A stretch of DNA of 64,000 nt from Gorsachius magnificus (GCA_034008185.1 CM067084.1:58790599-58854598), one strand, 5' to 3'; counted from the stretch's first letter, positions 35,405-49,204 are shown. Notes: generated from the letters alone by a model not told the origin. Program-made: numbers and translations.

Positions 35405-35880
35405 GTAGGTAAACATGAAACACATGATTGCTTTAGCTTCAATGTTTAATATTTGTTCAAATGTTCGATTTCAAAATAAGAATGTTTGCAAACTAAGGGG
35501 CATTATTTTCTTGCACATTGACCTCTTGCTATGTTTTTCTTAATTAAACAATTGTAATTCATATGTTTTGGTAATCTTTTGGGGCCAGGTGTCTGTCTCC
35601 CTTCTGTGCCCATAAAGCAAAGGATTTTCATAAATTCAGAATGATAGATTTGAAACATAGGCACACGGATTAAATGAAGCACATGCATTGCCTTCAAAGT
35701 AGGGTCAAGTGATAATTTGAAGTATTTATATTTCCCTATCTTTTTATGGGAGCACTAATAATAGCATTCATAAATGAATGCAAGCACTGTTTGAAGTTAT
35801 TTAGAAGCCTATTCTTTAATATGTTTATTTGCAACAGGGTTTTTTGTTGTTTTTCTTGTTAATTATATATTGTGTTCTAG
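35405..35880 (+). other. ARAP2 short intron
   Basis: A 476-bp AT-rich intron between two small PH-domain exons, starting GTAGGT and ending TGTTCTAG. I see nothing else in it. Confidence 0.8.
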
Positions 35881-35944
35881 GTATATATGTTGTGATGGAC
35901 AAGATGTGCAGATGGAGTGGATGATCAGCATTTTTACTGCTCAG
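35881..35944 (+). CDS. ARAP2: ARAP2 coding exon 11 of window: last PH domain, C-terminal helix
   Basis: Completes the split tryptophan codon and encodes YICCDGQDVQMEWMISIFTA then Q. The EW in QMEWMISIF is the nearly invariant tryptophan of the PH-domain C-terminal helix. The donor is GTACTA and the exon ends in phase 0. With exons 8-10 it completes a PH domain of about 100 residues. Confidence 0.94.
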
Positions 35945-37863
35945 GTACTAAACTGATCAAAGAAATGTAACTTTCACTACGGTTACAAAAATTCCATTAC
36001 ACAATCATATCCATAATGCATACATATGTTATAGATAAAGTTGCGATGCCATTAAAGTTTCTAGAAATACTCAATGTAATAAAATTGCAAAAAGATGGTT
36101 TTAGTCTATGAAGACTATTATTTATAATGTCATTTTCATATGAAAGCTGAGTGCTTTGTGAGGAAGGGAGAACGTTACATTCTGGCTTTTTTTTTTTTCT
36201 TTTTTTTTTTTTTCCTGCTGTGCGGTAGAGAAGCTGGTTAAAGAAAGACAACTCATGTCCTTCCCAGCAATAAACCTTTTCTGGGTGAAATTCTGGCCAT
36301 TGACCCGAAGGGTCTGTGCCAGAGTGCCCGAGTGCTATTTCTCTGCTCGCTGGTTTGGATGCTGCATGCAAAGTAGTCATGAAAGAAGGGTGCCCTATTT
36401 GAAAACCCAGTGTGTGTGAACTAGCCCTGTTGAAGAGCCATGCCAGTGCAGCTGTATTTCTCAGGTATCCTGGTTAGCTTAGTTAACATTGGCAATTCTT
36501 TGTGTTGGATAGGCATTATCCTAAATTAAGTAATCTTCCTCTTGCTACTAGGTTGTGAGTGAGGGTATATATTTGTGTGCCATATAACACATACTTACAA
36601 ATGGAGTTTAATATTTACATAGGAGGGAGTGGGAGTAAGAGAGAAGGGAAGAATTCAATCTGACAGGAGACTGGAACATAGTTTAAGGTTTTAAAAGGAT
36701 TTTGTATTTGTGTCAGATTTTTCCTGTCTTTCCTGTGACATTCAAGGAACTTTGGGGAATATCACTGTGAATAAACATCACTGGATTTATGATTACCTGT
36801 GAGCTTTATGTATTATGTAAAGTGGACTAGGCACAAGACTGTTGCAATACATACTTAGGGGCTTTCTAAAACAGAATCTGACCTTCATAGATAGTAATGC
36901 TTGGAAGTACAATGCGTGCCTTGTAAGTAAGACTTCCAAATTTTTGTCTTATTCAGCTCCCTTAACTGAAGTAACTATTGTAGTTTCTATGGAAACAGCC
37001 ACCGGTCCTGACATAGATCTCATAGGCATAACATGAGCAGTGTCACAACAAATAGGCTTAGAGGTTATTGATATAGGCTACTTAGGAATAACTCATACAG
37101 GCTTGGTAACTGTTGAAGTCCTTTTGACATAAAATCAGAAGAAGGACAACCTATTAGGATTCTGATCAGGTAGAGTGGTATGTAGAAGATTCATCTGACA
37201 ATACAGATAAAAAACTGAGACACACTGCTCAATGGTCAGAATATTGTTTCTAACAAAAAAATTTAAATAATTTCATATGCATTTTTTTAAAAAAATGCTA
37301 TGAATTAATACTATTGTTTTTTTAAAACTTAATTGCAATGAATGAGCAGTACAATGAACTAGCAGTACTAGTGAGCTACTTTGGGAGGAGTTTTGGTTTT
37401 ATTTTGGGTTGGGTTTTTTTGTGGGGTTTCTTGGTTTGGTTTTTGGTTTTGGGTTGTTTTATTTTTTCCAAATCAGCCTTCTGGGCATCAGTAAAGTTGT
37501 CAGTCTTTGAATTACATGAGAAATTAAGTGCTAACAATGCAGATTTGCTGAATTGTTCTTATTACAATCTGCTGCTTTAAATATAATTAACAGTGAAAAT
37601 CTCCTTGAGAATGAAATGGCTCATGTTCCCAAAGCTTACTATAAGATCTCCAGATGTTTTGTATCAAGCAGCAGCAGACAACTATTATCACATTACCCCA
37701 TTTCTAAACTAGAAAACTGTAAATGTCAGCTTGAGGTTATTTTTGGTCAGAATTTTCATACTGAGGCCATCTTTATGGAAGATAGGTTGTCTTTTACCAT
37801 TGTTATCACAGTATTTGAACACCTTTATGTTGGAGAGATTGCAGGCAGCATGTTTTTTTGTCT

Positions 37864-38011
37864 GTGGAATACCATGGAGGTATTTAAAAGATGGGTAGAT
37901 GAAGTGCTTAGGGACATGGTTTAGTGGTGGGATGGCAGTGTTAGGTTAACGGTTGGACTTGATGATCTTAAAGGTCTTTTCCAACCTAAACAATTCTACG
38001 ATTCTATGATT
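37864..38011 (+). mobile_element. CR1 LINE 3' tail, sense
   Basis: About 148 bp with GGAGGTATTTAAAAGATGGG, TTGGACTTGATGATCTTAAA and GGTCTTTTCCAACC, ending in the CR1 octamer ATTCTACG-ATTCTATG. The element is heavily 5'-truncated and has no coding capacity. Confidence 0.95.
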
Positions 38012-39290
38012 ACAAATGGAGAAATAGTGTAAAGTACATTTTGAAGTGTTAAAACATTGACATTAAATGATCTGGTGCAAATAGGAGGGAGATAATCTCT
38101 GTTACTGGGTTCCTTAGTGCTTGAACAGGGTAAGACTTTATTGGTAATTAAAATCAGTAAGACAGTAGTAGTATTGTTATGCTTTTTTCCCCTGTTTTCT
38201 GATAATGTTTATTCCTGTAGTATAAATATTGCAGAGTATGTAAATAGCAAAGCGTAGGTACCACTGTAATCTAGTAATAAGAGTACTTTTGATAGAGCAT
38301 GTCAAGTTATCCCGGACATTATTAATCTTGTACTTCGAGCTGGTAAATACTAATAGGGTTTGAAGGAGGACCATTGTTTCTTTCAGTTCTACATACAATC
38401 ATCCTGAACAGTATGGCTGAAACTTAATTCTTGAATTCTATAATAGTTTTGTACAAAGGAACTTAATGGCATACATAGCATGCAGTTGGAAGTAATTAAT
38501 TGATATGAAGATGGACACAATAATATTCTTCCAGTTCCGTTGCCTTTGATCAACTAGAGAGGCACATTATATAACCATGAGGTGCAGTTGAGCAGCTAGG
38601 TCAAAACTATGGATAAATACATTTATTATGTGGCCTAATACATTGCTTGTATTTCTCATGTACTTTCCCAGAGTTCTATTTTAAGAAATGTTACAGACAC
38701 AAAAGGGAAATCAGGCTGCTTAACTGACAGGGATAGTTTCCTTAAGCTTGTGAGAATTAAGGGAGGCAGTTTCCTTCAGAAGCCTACTTAAAGTTTGTCA
38801 ATCACTTTCTGAATTGCATTTGTTTCTTGTACCTTGGTCCACAATAAACTGATTTTGGTTGGCAAGACCTGCTCTTTCAGGTAATACCTTCTCAGTGTTT
38901 CATTGGAAGAAAATGTTCTTAATATTCACTGGGGAGAACTCTTATAGCAGACTTTTACATCATCATGGTCCGCACCACGTATGAGAATTTTCACTTTATG
39001 AAGATGTGAATCTATAAAATACTTTTTCTAAATTTGGAATTGGGGCTTCTGATTTCTAGACTGCTACTCTAAGTCTGTAATTAGTGATTTTGATGGCTTT
39101 TTAATAGTAACGCTGGTTTACTTGCAGACCTTCTGCAAGTATGGTCACAGCTCCACAAGTGGATTTTTGTATACAGTTTTGAAGAGACTTCTTACTTCAT
39201 GGATTTGGAAGATTGAATACCGTTAAAAAAAATGCAGGACACTGAAGATCCTGACACCTGTGAAAAGAAATCTCTTACAGATTTGGACAG

Positions 39291-39437
39291 TGTCACAGAA
39301 TTGTTTGGCTTGGAAGGGACCTCTGGGGATCATCTAGTGCAATCCCTCTGTTCAAAGCAGGGTCAGCTAGAGTAGGTTGCTCAGCACTGTGTCCATTCAG
39401 ATTCAAATAACTGGAGACTCCATGACATCTCTGGGCA
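39291..39437 (-). mobile_element. CR1 LINE 3' tail, antisense
   Basis: On the plus strand it runs TGTCACAGAATTGTTTGGCT, GGAAGGGACCTCTGGGGATC, then CTAGAGTAGGTTGCTCAGCA and GACATCTCTGGGCAA. This is the reverse complement of a CR1 3' UTR. About 147 bp remain. Confidence 0.92.
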
Positions 39438-40579
39438 AATTTTTGTACTTTTATAGTTAAAAAGGGTTGGGTTTTTTTTTCTTATGTTCAGACACAATTT
39501 CTTGTTTCCTACTTATTATAACTGATGCTTCAGATTAGTATTTTGCCAATATTTACATGAAGTATTCCCAGCTTTCATTAGGGTTCCTCTGCAGTTCTGG
39601 CTTGCCAGTTTCCTTTGGAGTTGTGCTGGTTTAGCTTTGTGCGCTCATCTCCAGGCTTGAGAAACTACGCTTCTGTAGGCCTCATATTATCCTCTTTGAT
39701 TCACAGAATCTCATGTTGAAGCTTTTTCGGGAAAATACTCTAACACTACCTTGTCCTCAGAGCTATCTTTCTGTTTACCATTAACATCACCAGAGGACTC
39801 TGTGAGCTTCAAGCACGTGTTCAAATTTCTACACGTGAAATTCTATATGATCTGCTAATGAGAGTTCATTATAGACCTCTTACAGAAAGAGGTTTTAACA
39901 TTTTATTTGAAATAGTTAGTGATTTTTTTTTTTTTTTTTCTTCCCAGTTGTGTTTTTAACTCAGAATGAAGCTGCTTTGGAGTTCTCCCCAAAACTAACC
40001 TGTTTCAGTAGAGCTAAAGTAAAGACTATTATTAAAACCAGATCTGTTTAAGTGTAGACTGTGATTTTGGACCATTCAGAATGTCAAGCCTTTTCCTTTT
40101 GGATAACACATGTTGTTACTCTAGGTTAAGCAATGATTCTCTCCTATATTATTAATAGAAATGTTGAAACACTTGTTTGCAGATTGGGGTAATTTTGGTT
40201 TACTTCAACAACTTTTGTTGGGACTCATTAAAGCATGCCTATGTGGAATTTTGTAATTGTGAATCAAGTCAATGTGTGTGTCTTGTCTGATGATATTTTC
40301 TATTCTTAGAAGATAATTGTATTGACACATAATATGGAGGGATGATTTTTGATACATGAAAATTATATAGAGGCATTTTGGTTCCCTTAATATTGTGCAG
40401 CACTTACCTACAAAATACTAATATGATTTTAAGCACCATAATGTTTTCCCCCTTCTCCCACAAGAGGAGGGTGTGGTGTTGTGCAGTAGATAGCTTTTTC
40501 CAAGAGAGTGTTACATACAAAAGAATGTTGTGTATTTATGAAATTGCACACCAAAAATAAGGATTACTTTGTTCTTCAG

Positions 40580-40711
40580 CATGAAGATATATGGCCACCT
40601 GCTGGAAAAGCAAGAAAACAGTCTATAACTAAAAGTCCAAAGATTGGAGGCTTACCACTAATCCCCATTCAACAGGACAAGAACACTTGTATAATCAGAG
40701 GGAGTACTGAA
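40580..40711 (+). CDS. ARAP2: ARAP2 coding exon 12 of window: C-terminal tail, first part
   Basis: A 132-bp, phase 0-0 exon of 44 codons: HEDIWPPAGKARKQSITKSP, then KIGGLPLIPIQQDKNTCIIR and GSTE. The DIWPPAGK and KIGGLPLIPIQ strings are characteristic of ARAP2 directly after the last PH domain. The segment has basic patches and a proline-containing hydrophobic motif but no named domain. The donor is GTAAGT. Confidence 0.95.
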
Positions 40712-43700
40712 GTAAGTGGGGTTTAAACTTGGTGTAGAACTTCTAACCACAGTGCTCTGCTCTTCAATAGTCCATTAATAATGAACTCTCTAGAGCTGGA
40801 TAAATATAAAATGTAGATGCTCTTATTATCAATGTCCTTTTCACTGTTTTGTCATTAAAGGAACAGTTAGGACAATTTAATTTAAAAAAACAGTGAGTTA
40901 AACTTGTCACCTCTTTGGCTGTTCAGTAAATCAATAGTGGATTTTTATTTGTGTTTGGGGTTCTTTTGAGCAATAATTGTTCATTAAAAGTAAATAGGAC
41001 TTTTACCTGGAAATATAATGCGCATTATTACAGTACACTTTATTACAGTTTTATTTTAATAAGGTCCTTGAAAACTGTCCTGCATGTGTATTCTACCATT
41101 TTTTTCCTGTCTAAAGTAACTGCACTGTTTTAGTTATCTGCTCTGTGAATGTAATGGAAAAGCTCAGATGGAACTAAATGCAGTACATTTAAGTTGTAAT
41201 ATTATTAGCCTCAAAGAAGAGGGTTTAGCTACAACTCTTTGCAGAGACTGAGCTGTGTCACTACGTTGTGTGCACTAGTGATATGTCTCAACCTTATCAT
41301 CTTAGCTTGAGATGAATTTCTGGTATCCACATAGAGATACTGATGCCTGTGGGGAGGACTGACTTGCCTTGCTTCCAGCTGAGAAGAAGCAGTGGTACTG
41401 GAGGCACTGTTCTGCTTCGGAAAAATAGTGGTAACTAATCTGAATGTGGCAGAGAATAAGTGTTGAAACAAAACAGCTTGCTCCTTTGACTGTATGCAGT
41501 ATTATTTCTTGCATGTTTTAGAAGATTTTTGAAGGGAGGTAGATAAAACAGTATGTGTTATCACCACTTACAGAGACAGTGGTTCAGGCAAAGATTGGCA
41601 AGGCTGACTCAGTTCCGTAGCAAAACAAAAGCAAAGGTAGTAGTAGTGCTTTATCTAAAAGGCAATCATTCTATTTTTTTAAAAGTGTTTTTGTTTTAAC
41701 CTTCTCTCAGGAAATATTTTTGCAGTTCTTTGATAAGTTCCTTCTAATATTTGCATTTTAAAACTGTTTTGATTAAAGTAAATTATAGGTCTTGTTATTC
41801 AAAAAACTTCATAACCCTTAGGTATGTCTCTTGCCTGTTCTTTATACAGATACAGCTGAGATCTCTAATACGTTCTTAGAGCTGGCAACATTCTAGCATA
41901 AAGGTTTTATTGGATTTTGAGCTTCATGATATAAAATCCTTAATACCTTATAGTGCTATAATTGTTTTTTCATTATTACTTTTATTGATAATGTCCTTCA
42001 TTAAGAAGAACTGATGTTTTGTACACTGCAACTTAGAGGAAGTCTGCATTTAAACTTAAAAATAGAAGATTATAGTCTTCATTATTTATGCCATGACTAG
42101 ATCTAGAGAAGTTTTATGCAAAGGGTATTTGCATACTTTAGGAAGACTAACACAAAATTATATAGTGGAAAATAAAAGCTAACACTTTCTTACATGGAAA
42201 GCCAAAACTGGAATGAACAGTAAAATAGTGGTGGAAAGTAAGTATATGATATGGTTTATTAGGAGAAATATTGTACAGCAGTGTAGTCAGTAAAGCAACA
42301 GACATCCATTTGGAGACCATGCCTTCAGTCTTTCCGTGGATTTCCAGCAAGCAAAAATATCTCAGCTTTAAAACATTAGAGAGTAATAACATGAGCATTT
42401 TCTGAAAGATGCTGGTTTATGAAAAATGGAGGTCTGTTTACAGATCTATGCATAAACTTACAGTAGAAAGGTGATCAAAGTTATCTTTATATAGGCAGAA
42501 AGAGAGACTGCAAGTTTTCCGAACAGTGAAAAAAGTGACATATTTGTGATAGGAAGATAAGTGAGGAAAAAATTAAAAAAAAAACAAAAACAAACAAAAA
42601 CAAAACAAACAAAAAAAAAAACCTCAAAAGATACCCAGAAACGAACAAGTTTAATTTTAATGTTCTGTGCTAAAAAGTATATATTGAATGTCGTCCTTTT
42701 TTCCATTATTTGAAGTAATTTTATTGTGTGCTAACAAGACAAATACATAATACAGAAAGTTTGAAAACACTGTATAATGAAGAATCCTTCTAATTACAAA
42801 TAGAATCGAAAGATTTTCATTATTTCTGCAGTTTGTTGCATACATGGATAGTGAATTTGAAGTATGTGTATTTCAAAATATGGGAAGATTGAGGAATGAG
42901 GAAAGACTTTCAAGTCATGTTCAAATACTGTACTGACTTACAATAGGTTATACCTGTGTAGCATTTTGAAAGGAGGAGTATGTCACAAGGATAATGGAGG
43001 TTGCAAATAGGTAGGGTTGCTCCATATTTTTTGCTGGTGATATGCAGAAAAAGGAAGAATGTAGTTAGATGTATGTATTGTTATAAAATTGTTGAATTCC
43101 TTGATTAAGGGGCTGAAATTCAGAGGCAAACAGCTGCTTCTAACATGAAATTGTTGCTTTTTACATTGGGGTCATTGGGAGAAAAGTATGGAGTTCAGAA
43201 GTGTAATTTATAGCATGTGACTAACAGTGGGCAGCGGATCAAATACTAAGAAATAATATTAAGAAATTTGATGTGGCACTTGTGTTCACACGTCATTTTG
43301 ATATGTTATTTATAAGGGAAACTGTTTATAACTGTAACTGTTAGTGCTCTAATTTGAACAACAGAATTTTGCTCCATCAATTGAATATTATTTCAATGCA
43401 AATGTCTGGGAATTAGGATTCCTTTATATACTGAATCTACTTCAAAAGTTAAAAATGTTGAGTAGCAGTCTGTGTTAAGGGGCTACATGCCAATATACAA
43501 GATGGATTCAGAGAAGTAGGCAACCTTTACACTTGAGTGCTGTATTTGATCTGTTCATACTTTCTTTATATAAAGAGCTCCTGCTATACCCAGTTTAGCA
43601 GGAGAACGATACTGATTTCAGAAGTGTAGTTGGTATTTTTCTTCTCAAAAGATGCAAAATTGAAACACGATGTAAAAAATTCTGTAAATAGAAGATTGTT

Positions 43701-45912
43701 GCTCCTGAACAAATTTTACGACTAATTTATATCTTAGTTTGCTGAGTAACAGCAAATAGCTTGTAAGCGTGTTACTGTGTTTTCTGAAAGGTACGGCATG
43801 ACAATTTACCTTTCACATACTGTGTGTATATTATCACAGGTAGTTTTTTCAAATATTTGGCAGAAGAGAACTCCCCGCATCTGAGTCATTGGGACAGTTC
43901 CTCAGGTGCCTTGAAATTTTTTCACTAAATATAGCTGAACATGTTAAATATTAGGATGCTTCTTGCTGGCTTAGAATAGCAGGACATTCTAAACCGATAG
44001 CAGTTGTCACTGAAGGCAGTAGAATTTGAGAGTCTTCAGGCAAGCTAAAATCTGCTCCACAGCATGCACCAGTAGGAACCCATGTAGCAGTTTGATCTCT
44101 TGCATGCATTATCGTTCCAGGACTGATACTTTTTTTTTGCATATCATGGCCACTGGTGCTTTGTTACTAATGGGTAGTTTTCATTCTTGGTGAATGCAAA
44201 TAGAAATACCAGCTTAAATGGAAATACCTCCTTAATGCTGAAAGTGATATCAATGAAATAATCCCTTTATCTGCTTTTTTAAAAATTGTGATTTATAGTA
44301 TCTAAATGTTTCTTTCTTTTATTATTGAACAGATGCTAGCTCAGGTTAAATTTCAAGGGACTACACAAATTTAGACTTTGTTTTATAGCTTAGATGTCTT
44401 CAGTGTAAACTCATTTAATATTTACTATTTTTCTTCCTACACAGCAACTAATTTGCTGCATCAACGCTCATTTTTTTTTTTTTCTAATGGGCTTACGCTT
44501 GCTGTCCTCATGAAGAAAGAAATGTCACTTTACTGTGTTTACTTGCCTTATATGTTCTAGAGGAATTTATTTTATTTGTCTGCTCAGTTGGTGTAGCAGT
44601 AGGCAGATCATTCCTTTTGTGGAAGAGTCTTACAGGTCTCAAAGAAATGAGGTCTTGGAATTCTTCTTCCATGTATGGCATCTTTGTTGACTACTAGAAG
44701 ACACTTAAAGCTGAGAGAGACTTTAGCTCTTTTTTGCTTTTCTTGTGTGGCAATTGTTCAGTTTAGCTGGAGTTTTATGGAGTTATTAATCCATAGCGTA
44801 TAAGCAAGTTGTCTCATGGAATCTTGATACCTCATATATGTTAAAGCAAACATGAAAAAATATTTCAACACTAGAGAGGAGCTAGTTTAGATACATCTCC
44901 ATGAGTGTTCTAGATAGTATCAGGAGTGCACTTTAGGAGCAAATCTTCCAGTTGTTCCCAGTTACTGTGTTTTGCTTGTATTGTGGAGTGGTTCTGGAGC
45001 ATATAAACTTGGATTGCTTTCAGGTGAAACTGAGGTTGAAGATGTTCTGCAGGAGCATATCTAATGCACTGCAGCCAAAAATAGGTCTTCTGCAAGTAAG
45101 AGAAAGCTAAAGCTAGTCTGAAATGATTTTATAAAAAAAAAAAAGGCAATACCCTTGAATTAGTGTTACTGTGGATGTTGGGTTTCAGCACTTTTCTTTC
45201 ACTGTACAGATGTGCTCCTAATGGGCCACACTAGTTGTGAATTTAGATGCAGCATTTGATTTACCTTTCATTTCCTACAGCTTAAGAACTTGAAAACAGC
45301 CCACCAATATGGAACAGTTGCATCACCATCAGTTTGTTGTTTTATCTGAGTTCCCAGTATGTTACTTAAAATTGCTAGCCAAAATTTGAAAAAGCAGACA
45401 AAGTCTTTATAATTTATCAGGTAGTACTGAACAGCTGCTGAAAATGTTTGTGATCATGTAAAATTATCTTTTTTACATTCATGTAACTCAGTCATTAAGT
45501 TATCAAAATTGCAATGTTCTCAGTTGTTTTTTCGATTTAAGAATTCTGAGTTTTTAAGAGCCTGTGGATCTGCTGTAAAACCTTAAAATCTAGTCTACTG
45601 TGGTAGAATGAAAAATCAAATTGTGACTATATGAAAATGAATGTCTTCATTTTCGTGGTGCATTTAATTGAAAGATTTACGTAATTTTCAGAAGTATCAC
45701 TGAGAAAATATGTTCACTAAAATGCTTACTAAATGATAATAGCACAAATTGCGGGAATTTAAAACTGTTAACTGTGCTGTCTCGGCTCTTGAGTAAAATT
45801 TATTTTTCTTTTAAACTGTTATGTGAAACTAATGAGCAAAATTTGCAATCTAAATATTGTTGAATATTGTGTTAATGTGAATGATCTTATTTCTCTTTCC
45901 TTGTTTGCTCAG
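40712..45912 (+). other. ARAP2 last intron, no transposon recognised
   Basis: A 5.2-kb intron. A CAAAA-type A-rich low-complexity stretch sits at 42572-42623 and an A-run at 45131-45145. I see no CR1, LTR or RNA gene. The acceptor CTCTTTCCTTGTTTGCTCAG is strong. Confidence 0.75.
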
Positions 45913-46260
45913 AATATAGAACTGCAATCTGGGAAACAAAAATTTGGTGAGCATCATAAAAATGACTTTCTGGAAGAAAGAAAAAACTTGAAAGAAAAAG
46001 CATGTATTGTGGCACAATGTTTGGAACGGAAGGAGGAGAAAGTACGAAATCATGCAAAAACACATCGGGGTTTGATCTCTGAGGATGTAGGTGCAGGGTT
46101 GACTGACCTACACCAAAGACCACATAAGGCACTGAAGAAAAATAAGAACAAACCAAACAAAACTACTTTGGAATTAGATAACAAATTGCCATCAAATCTT
46201 ATTCAGGAACTAAATACAGTGCTGCAGAACAGAGCATTTAATGATGAAACCTCCAGCTGA
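45913..46260 (+). CDS. ARAP2: ARAP2 last coding exon with stop codon
   Basis: 115 codons and TGA at 46258-46260. It encodes a charged, lysine- and glutamate-rich tail. The parts still recognisable as ARAP2 are ACIVAQCLERKEEKVRNH, the basic THRG stretch, and the end LDNKLPSNLIQELNTVLQNR. The stretch between them (about 46090-46170) is rich in lysine, asparagine and histidine and looks fast-evolving. No catalytic domain is present; LPSNLIQELNTVL is probably a short helix. The frame is open 90 bp upstream of the acceptor, but the acceptor is unambiguous. Confidence 0.94.
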   Translation, partial: NIELQSGKQKFGEHHKNDFLEERKNLKEKACIVAQCLERKEEKVRNHAKTHRGLISEDVGAGLTDLHQRPHKALKKNKNKPNKTTLELDNKLPSNLIQELNTVLQNRAFNDETSS

Positions 46261-46739
46261 TTTCCTGAGTCTGAAGGGTGTTTTTTTTCTATGTGTGTAT
46301 ATATATATGTGCGCGTGTGTTTATTTTCTGGACAAAAGTAGTCGTCTTTGATGTGTGTAGTTTGTACAGGGCAGAGGAAATACAATTTGCTTATATGGAG
46401 CTGTTGATTCTGTATATGTGTATGCCACATGTTATAATTTAAGATTAAACTGAGAGAACTGATTATGTGAAACTCCTGAAATTTGCAAGTTTTCCAGGGT
46501 TTTTTCTATTTTTTTATTGTAGATTTTGTATAATTATTCTAAGCACTATCAAAAGCTTTTGCTCTGTGTATATTCTGTACCATCTTGTAAGTACTGGAGA
46601 GATATTTTTGGAAGGAAGACAAGATATACAATGAAATACATACTGTTGGCCTGTGATATTTTTAATTATCTAACACTATAAAAATGAGTCACATCTGCTT
46701 TGAAAAGTCATTTTTGCATACAAATTTCTTGTATGTAAG

Positions 46740-46745
46740 AATAAA
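46740..46745 (+). terminator. AATAAA polyadenylation signal, proximal candidate
   Basis: The first canonical AATAAA after the stop codon, about 480 bp downstream, with a T/G-containing stretch (TTTGTCCTCTG) some 25 bp further on. An ATTAAA at 46444 is a weaker alternative. Confidence 0.45.
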
Positions 46746-47147
46746 ATTAGTATCTGCTTCCATAGATTTGTCCTCTGACAGAGCAGCATGTGAAAGAATC
46801 AAAAGGGAGAGGCATGTAGTAGACAAGACAACATATTAGTTCTTGTATCTCAAAACTGTGTCTATATGGTGTACATCTGATTATGACATCTAAGCAATGA
46901 GAGAGAATACAGAGGATGACAAAAAGAAGTCTTCAAAGCAACATCCAATTTAAAAGGGTATATGAATTGCAAGATAAGCATCATCTCTTTATGCTCAACA
47001 GGCTGAAATAATTTTATTTTATAAACAGACCTTGGTTAGCTCAGGGTGACAAAGGCAGACTTTAGAGCTAGCTTGGTGCTGACAAAGTTGCTGGCATCTG
47101 ATAATATTTAATTATTAAAAATTAATATCCTTAAGAAAAGGTCCGGG

Positions 47148-47160
47148 CCCCCCCCCCCCC
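47148..47160. repeat. 13-base C homopolymer
   Basis: A run of 13 C after GGTCCGGG, unusual in this AT-rich setting and prone to length error in sequencing. Confidence 0.9.
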
Positions 47161-49204
47161 GAACATATCTATCAGAAGAGCACAAACTCGCTCAATTAAG
47201 ATGTGCCAGTTACTAAATGGGTGAGGACCCTTTACCATGAGGACAAAGGTGAGCGCTATGCTCTTCGCAGGGGCTAGGAAATGCTCATGCTATAACTTCA
47301 GGACGGCTCTTCTGAGTGTGAGGAGAGGTCCCAAGGTTGAGACAACAGCCTCAGTTACCTCATTTGCTGTATTCTGGGTATGTAGGTAGCAGTTCCTGAA
47401 GACATACGATGTACTGCCCTGCAGCGACTTTGGTTTTTAAGCCCCGAGTTCCTTTAAATTTAAAAACCGCAATCTGTCTAAAAAGCAAAACCTATGTAAG
47501 GAATTAAATTATTTGGTTTTCTTCAGTTGTTTTGTGAATTGTGCCTTCGCTTATCCCATGGGATTGCCTCCTTCCTTTCTCATGGCATATCCCAGTTTTT
47601 CCTTTGTCCCATAACAGCTGGATGGGCAAAAGGCGCTGCTGTGCTGAGGCTGTTTCCAGGTGTGGCAGATGGTCTCTGGTTAAGCAGCAGGACCAACAGA
47701 GCAGAGAGCTAATGAGCTCACACTGCACCTTTGCTTCAGGGCAGGCATTAATAACAGCATCTGCTTTATTTTGCTGCTGTCCCTTTTGTGCTCTGATTAG
47801 CCACTCTGCCACAGATTTTCATCAGCCTTTTAAGAACTTACTGACACCTTTAGTGTTCCTCAAGTTTCATTGGAATTGACCAGACCTCTTAGCATAGAAG
47901 AGAGAATTTTAAACTATTTCTTGTTTATTGGAAATTGTTTTAAATAGTCCCTTAAATAATTAAAAATCAAGAGGAAAAATTTTATTTAATCAGTGTCATT
48001 GACATTTGATTTTTATTAACGGATAGGTTTGAGGATGCTTTATGTTGCTACTGAATTTCTTCCTATACAGAAGCAGTATGCTCACTTATCCCCTCTTCTA
48101 TTTTTGGTAGTCACAGGTGCTGTAACATTTCTCACATTGTTTACTTCTATTCTTGATTGCATTGAGCAGCTTAATTGGAAAAAATAATTTGTTTGATTGA
48201 AGAAATTAGAAAAATTACTCAAATAATGTATCTGGCAAGTCTGCTAGGAAGTACAGGGAAAATGAAATCAAACCCAAATGTTTTATAGTGTTTTGTATTT
48301 ATTCTTCTGGAATGTAGCACTGACAAAGCAAGCTTAGTCGTTCAGACTTTGCACTTACTATATTTGACCAGTTATTAATCTGATTAGAGTTTGTAGATTT
48401 TAATTTTCTAGTGCACTACCGACTGTTTTGCTACATTTAATTTGTAATTGAGCCTCTTCTAATCATTGAGACCCTGGCTCAAGAAAGCATATAAGCCTGA
48501 ACTTAAATTGTATTGACTGAAGTCGGTGCTTAATGTTAATAAGAACATTCTTAAATGCTGATTTGAATCAGGGCCTAATGCCATCATTTCTGTTTGAGGC
48601 TGGACCAGGATGTACTGTTTACAGTTGTACTTTTATTTGCAAATATTTTTCAGTATTGAGTTATGGTTGCTGCATTGTTTATCTTTTTATTGGGTTCTTA
48701 AAAATGACATTCACCTCTGCTGAAAACCTCATGCATCATTTAAGCCCCTACACTAATGGAATAAATGGAGCAATGGAAGGGTTTGTGCATTGAAGTGAAT
48801 ATGTCCATGAAGAAAATGTTTTGTGTATTTTTATTTGCTCTAAGAACTACAGAAACGTTTGTTCTATTTCAAACGTGTGTCACAGATTCTTTATCTGTAT
48901 GGCTGCTGTTAAAGGGCCCTAAAAAATCAAGAAGAAAAGATGTTTACTAAAATATGTTTAAATTTGGTTTTGTATGTGTATATACGCAAGCCTTCACACT
49001 ATATGTGTGTACGTGTGCATAAAGTTATGTGCACATCCACGGAGGCACACTGAATGGTAACAGCGTTAATCCAAGAAAAATTTATTTGGGAAAGTAGAAA
49101 TCAAATTTGAAATTAATTATTTCAAATAGGTATCAAAGTTTTGGACCAGTCATCTGACATATCACTGTTGCACTACACATTTCAGACTGATTTAAGACCT
49201 GCAG

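Larger units (their letters stand above)
35945..40579 (+). other. ARAP2 intron with two short CR1 tails
   Basis: A 4.6-kb intron. It has a poly-T tract (36188-36212), a G/T-rich low-complexity stretch (37386-37455), a sense CR1 tail (37864-38011) and an antisense CR1 tail (39291-39437). The other sequence is unique. The acceptor is TTGTTCTTCAG before 40580. Confidence 0.8.

Noticed and set aside
37553..37924. 123-codon plus-strand frame
   Set aside because: The 3' part is CR1 tail sequence (EVFKRWVDEVLRDMV) and the rest has no recognised motif. It is a chance joining of intron and repeat.
47148..47160. C-run as a regulatory element
   Set aside because: A homopolymer of 13 C is more simply a replication-slippage tract or a sequencing-sensitive site.
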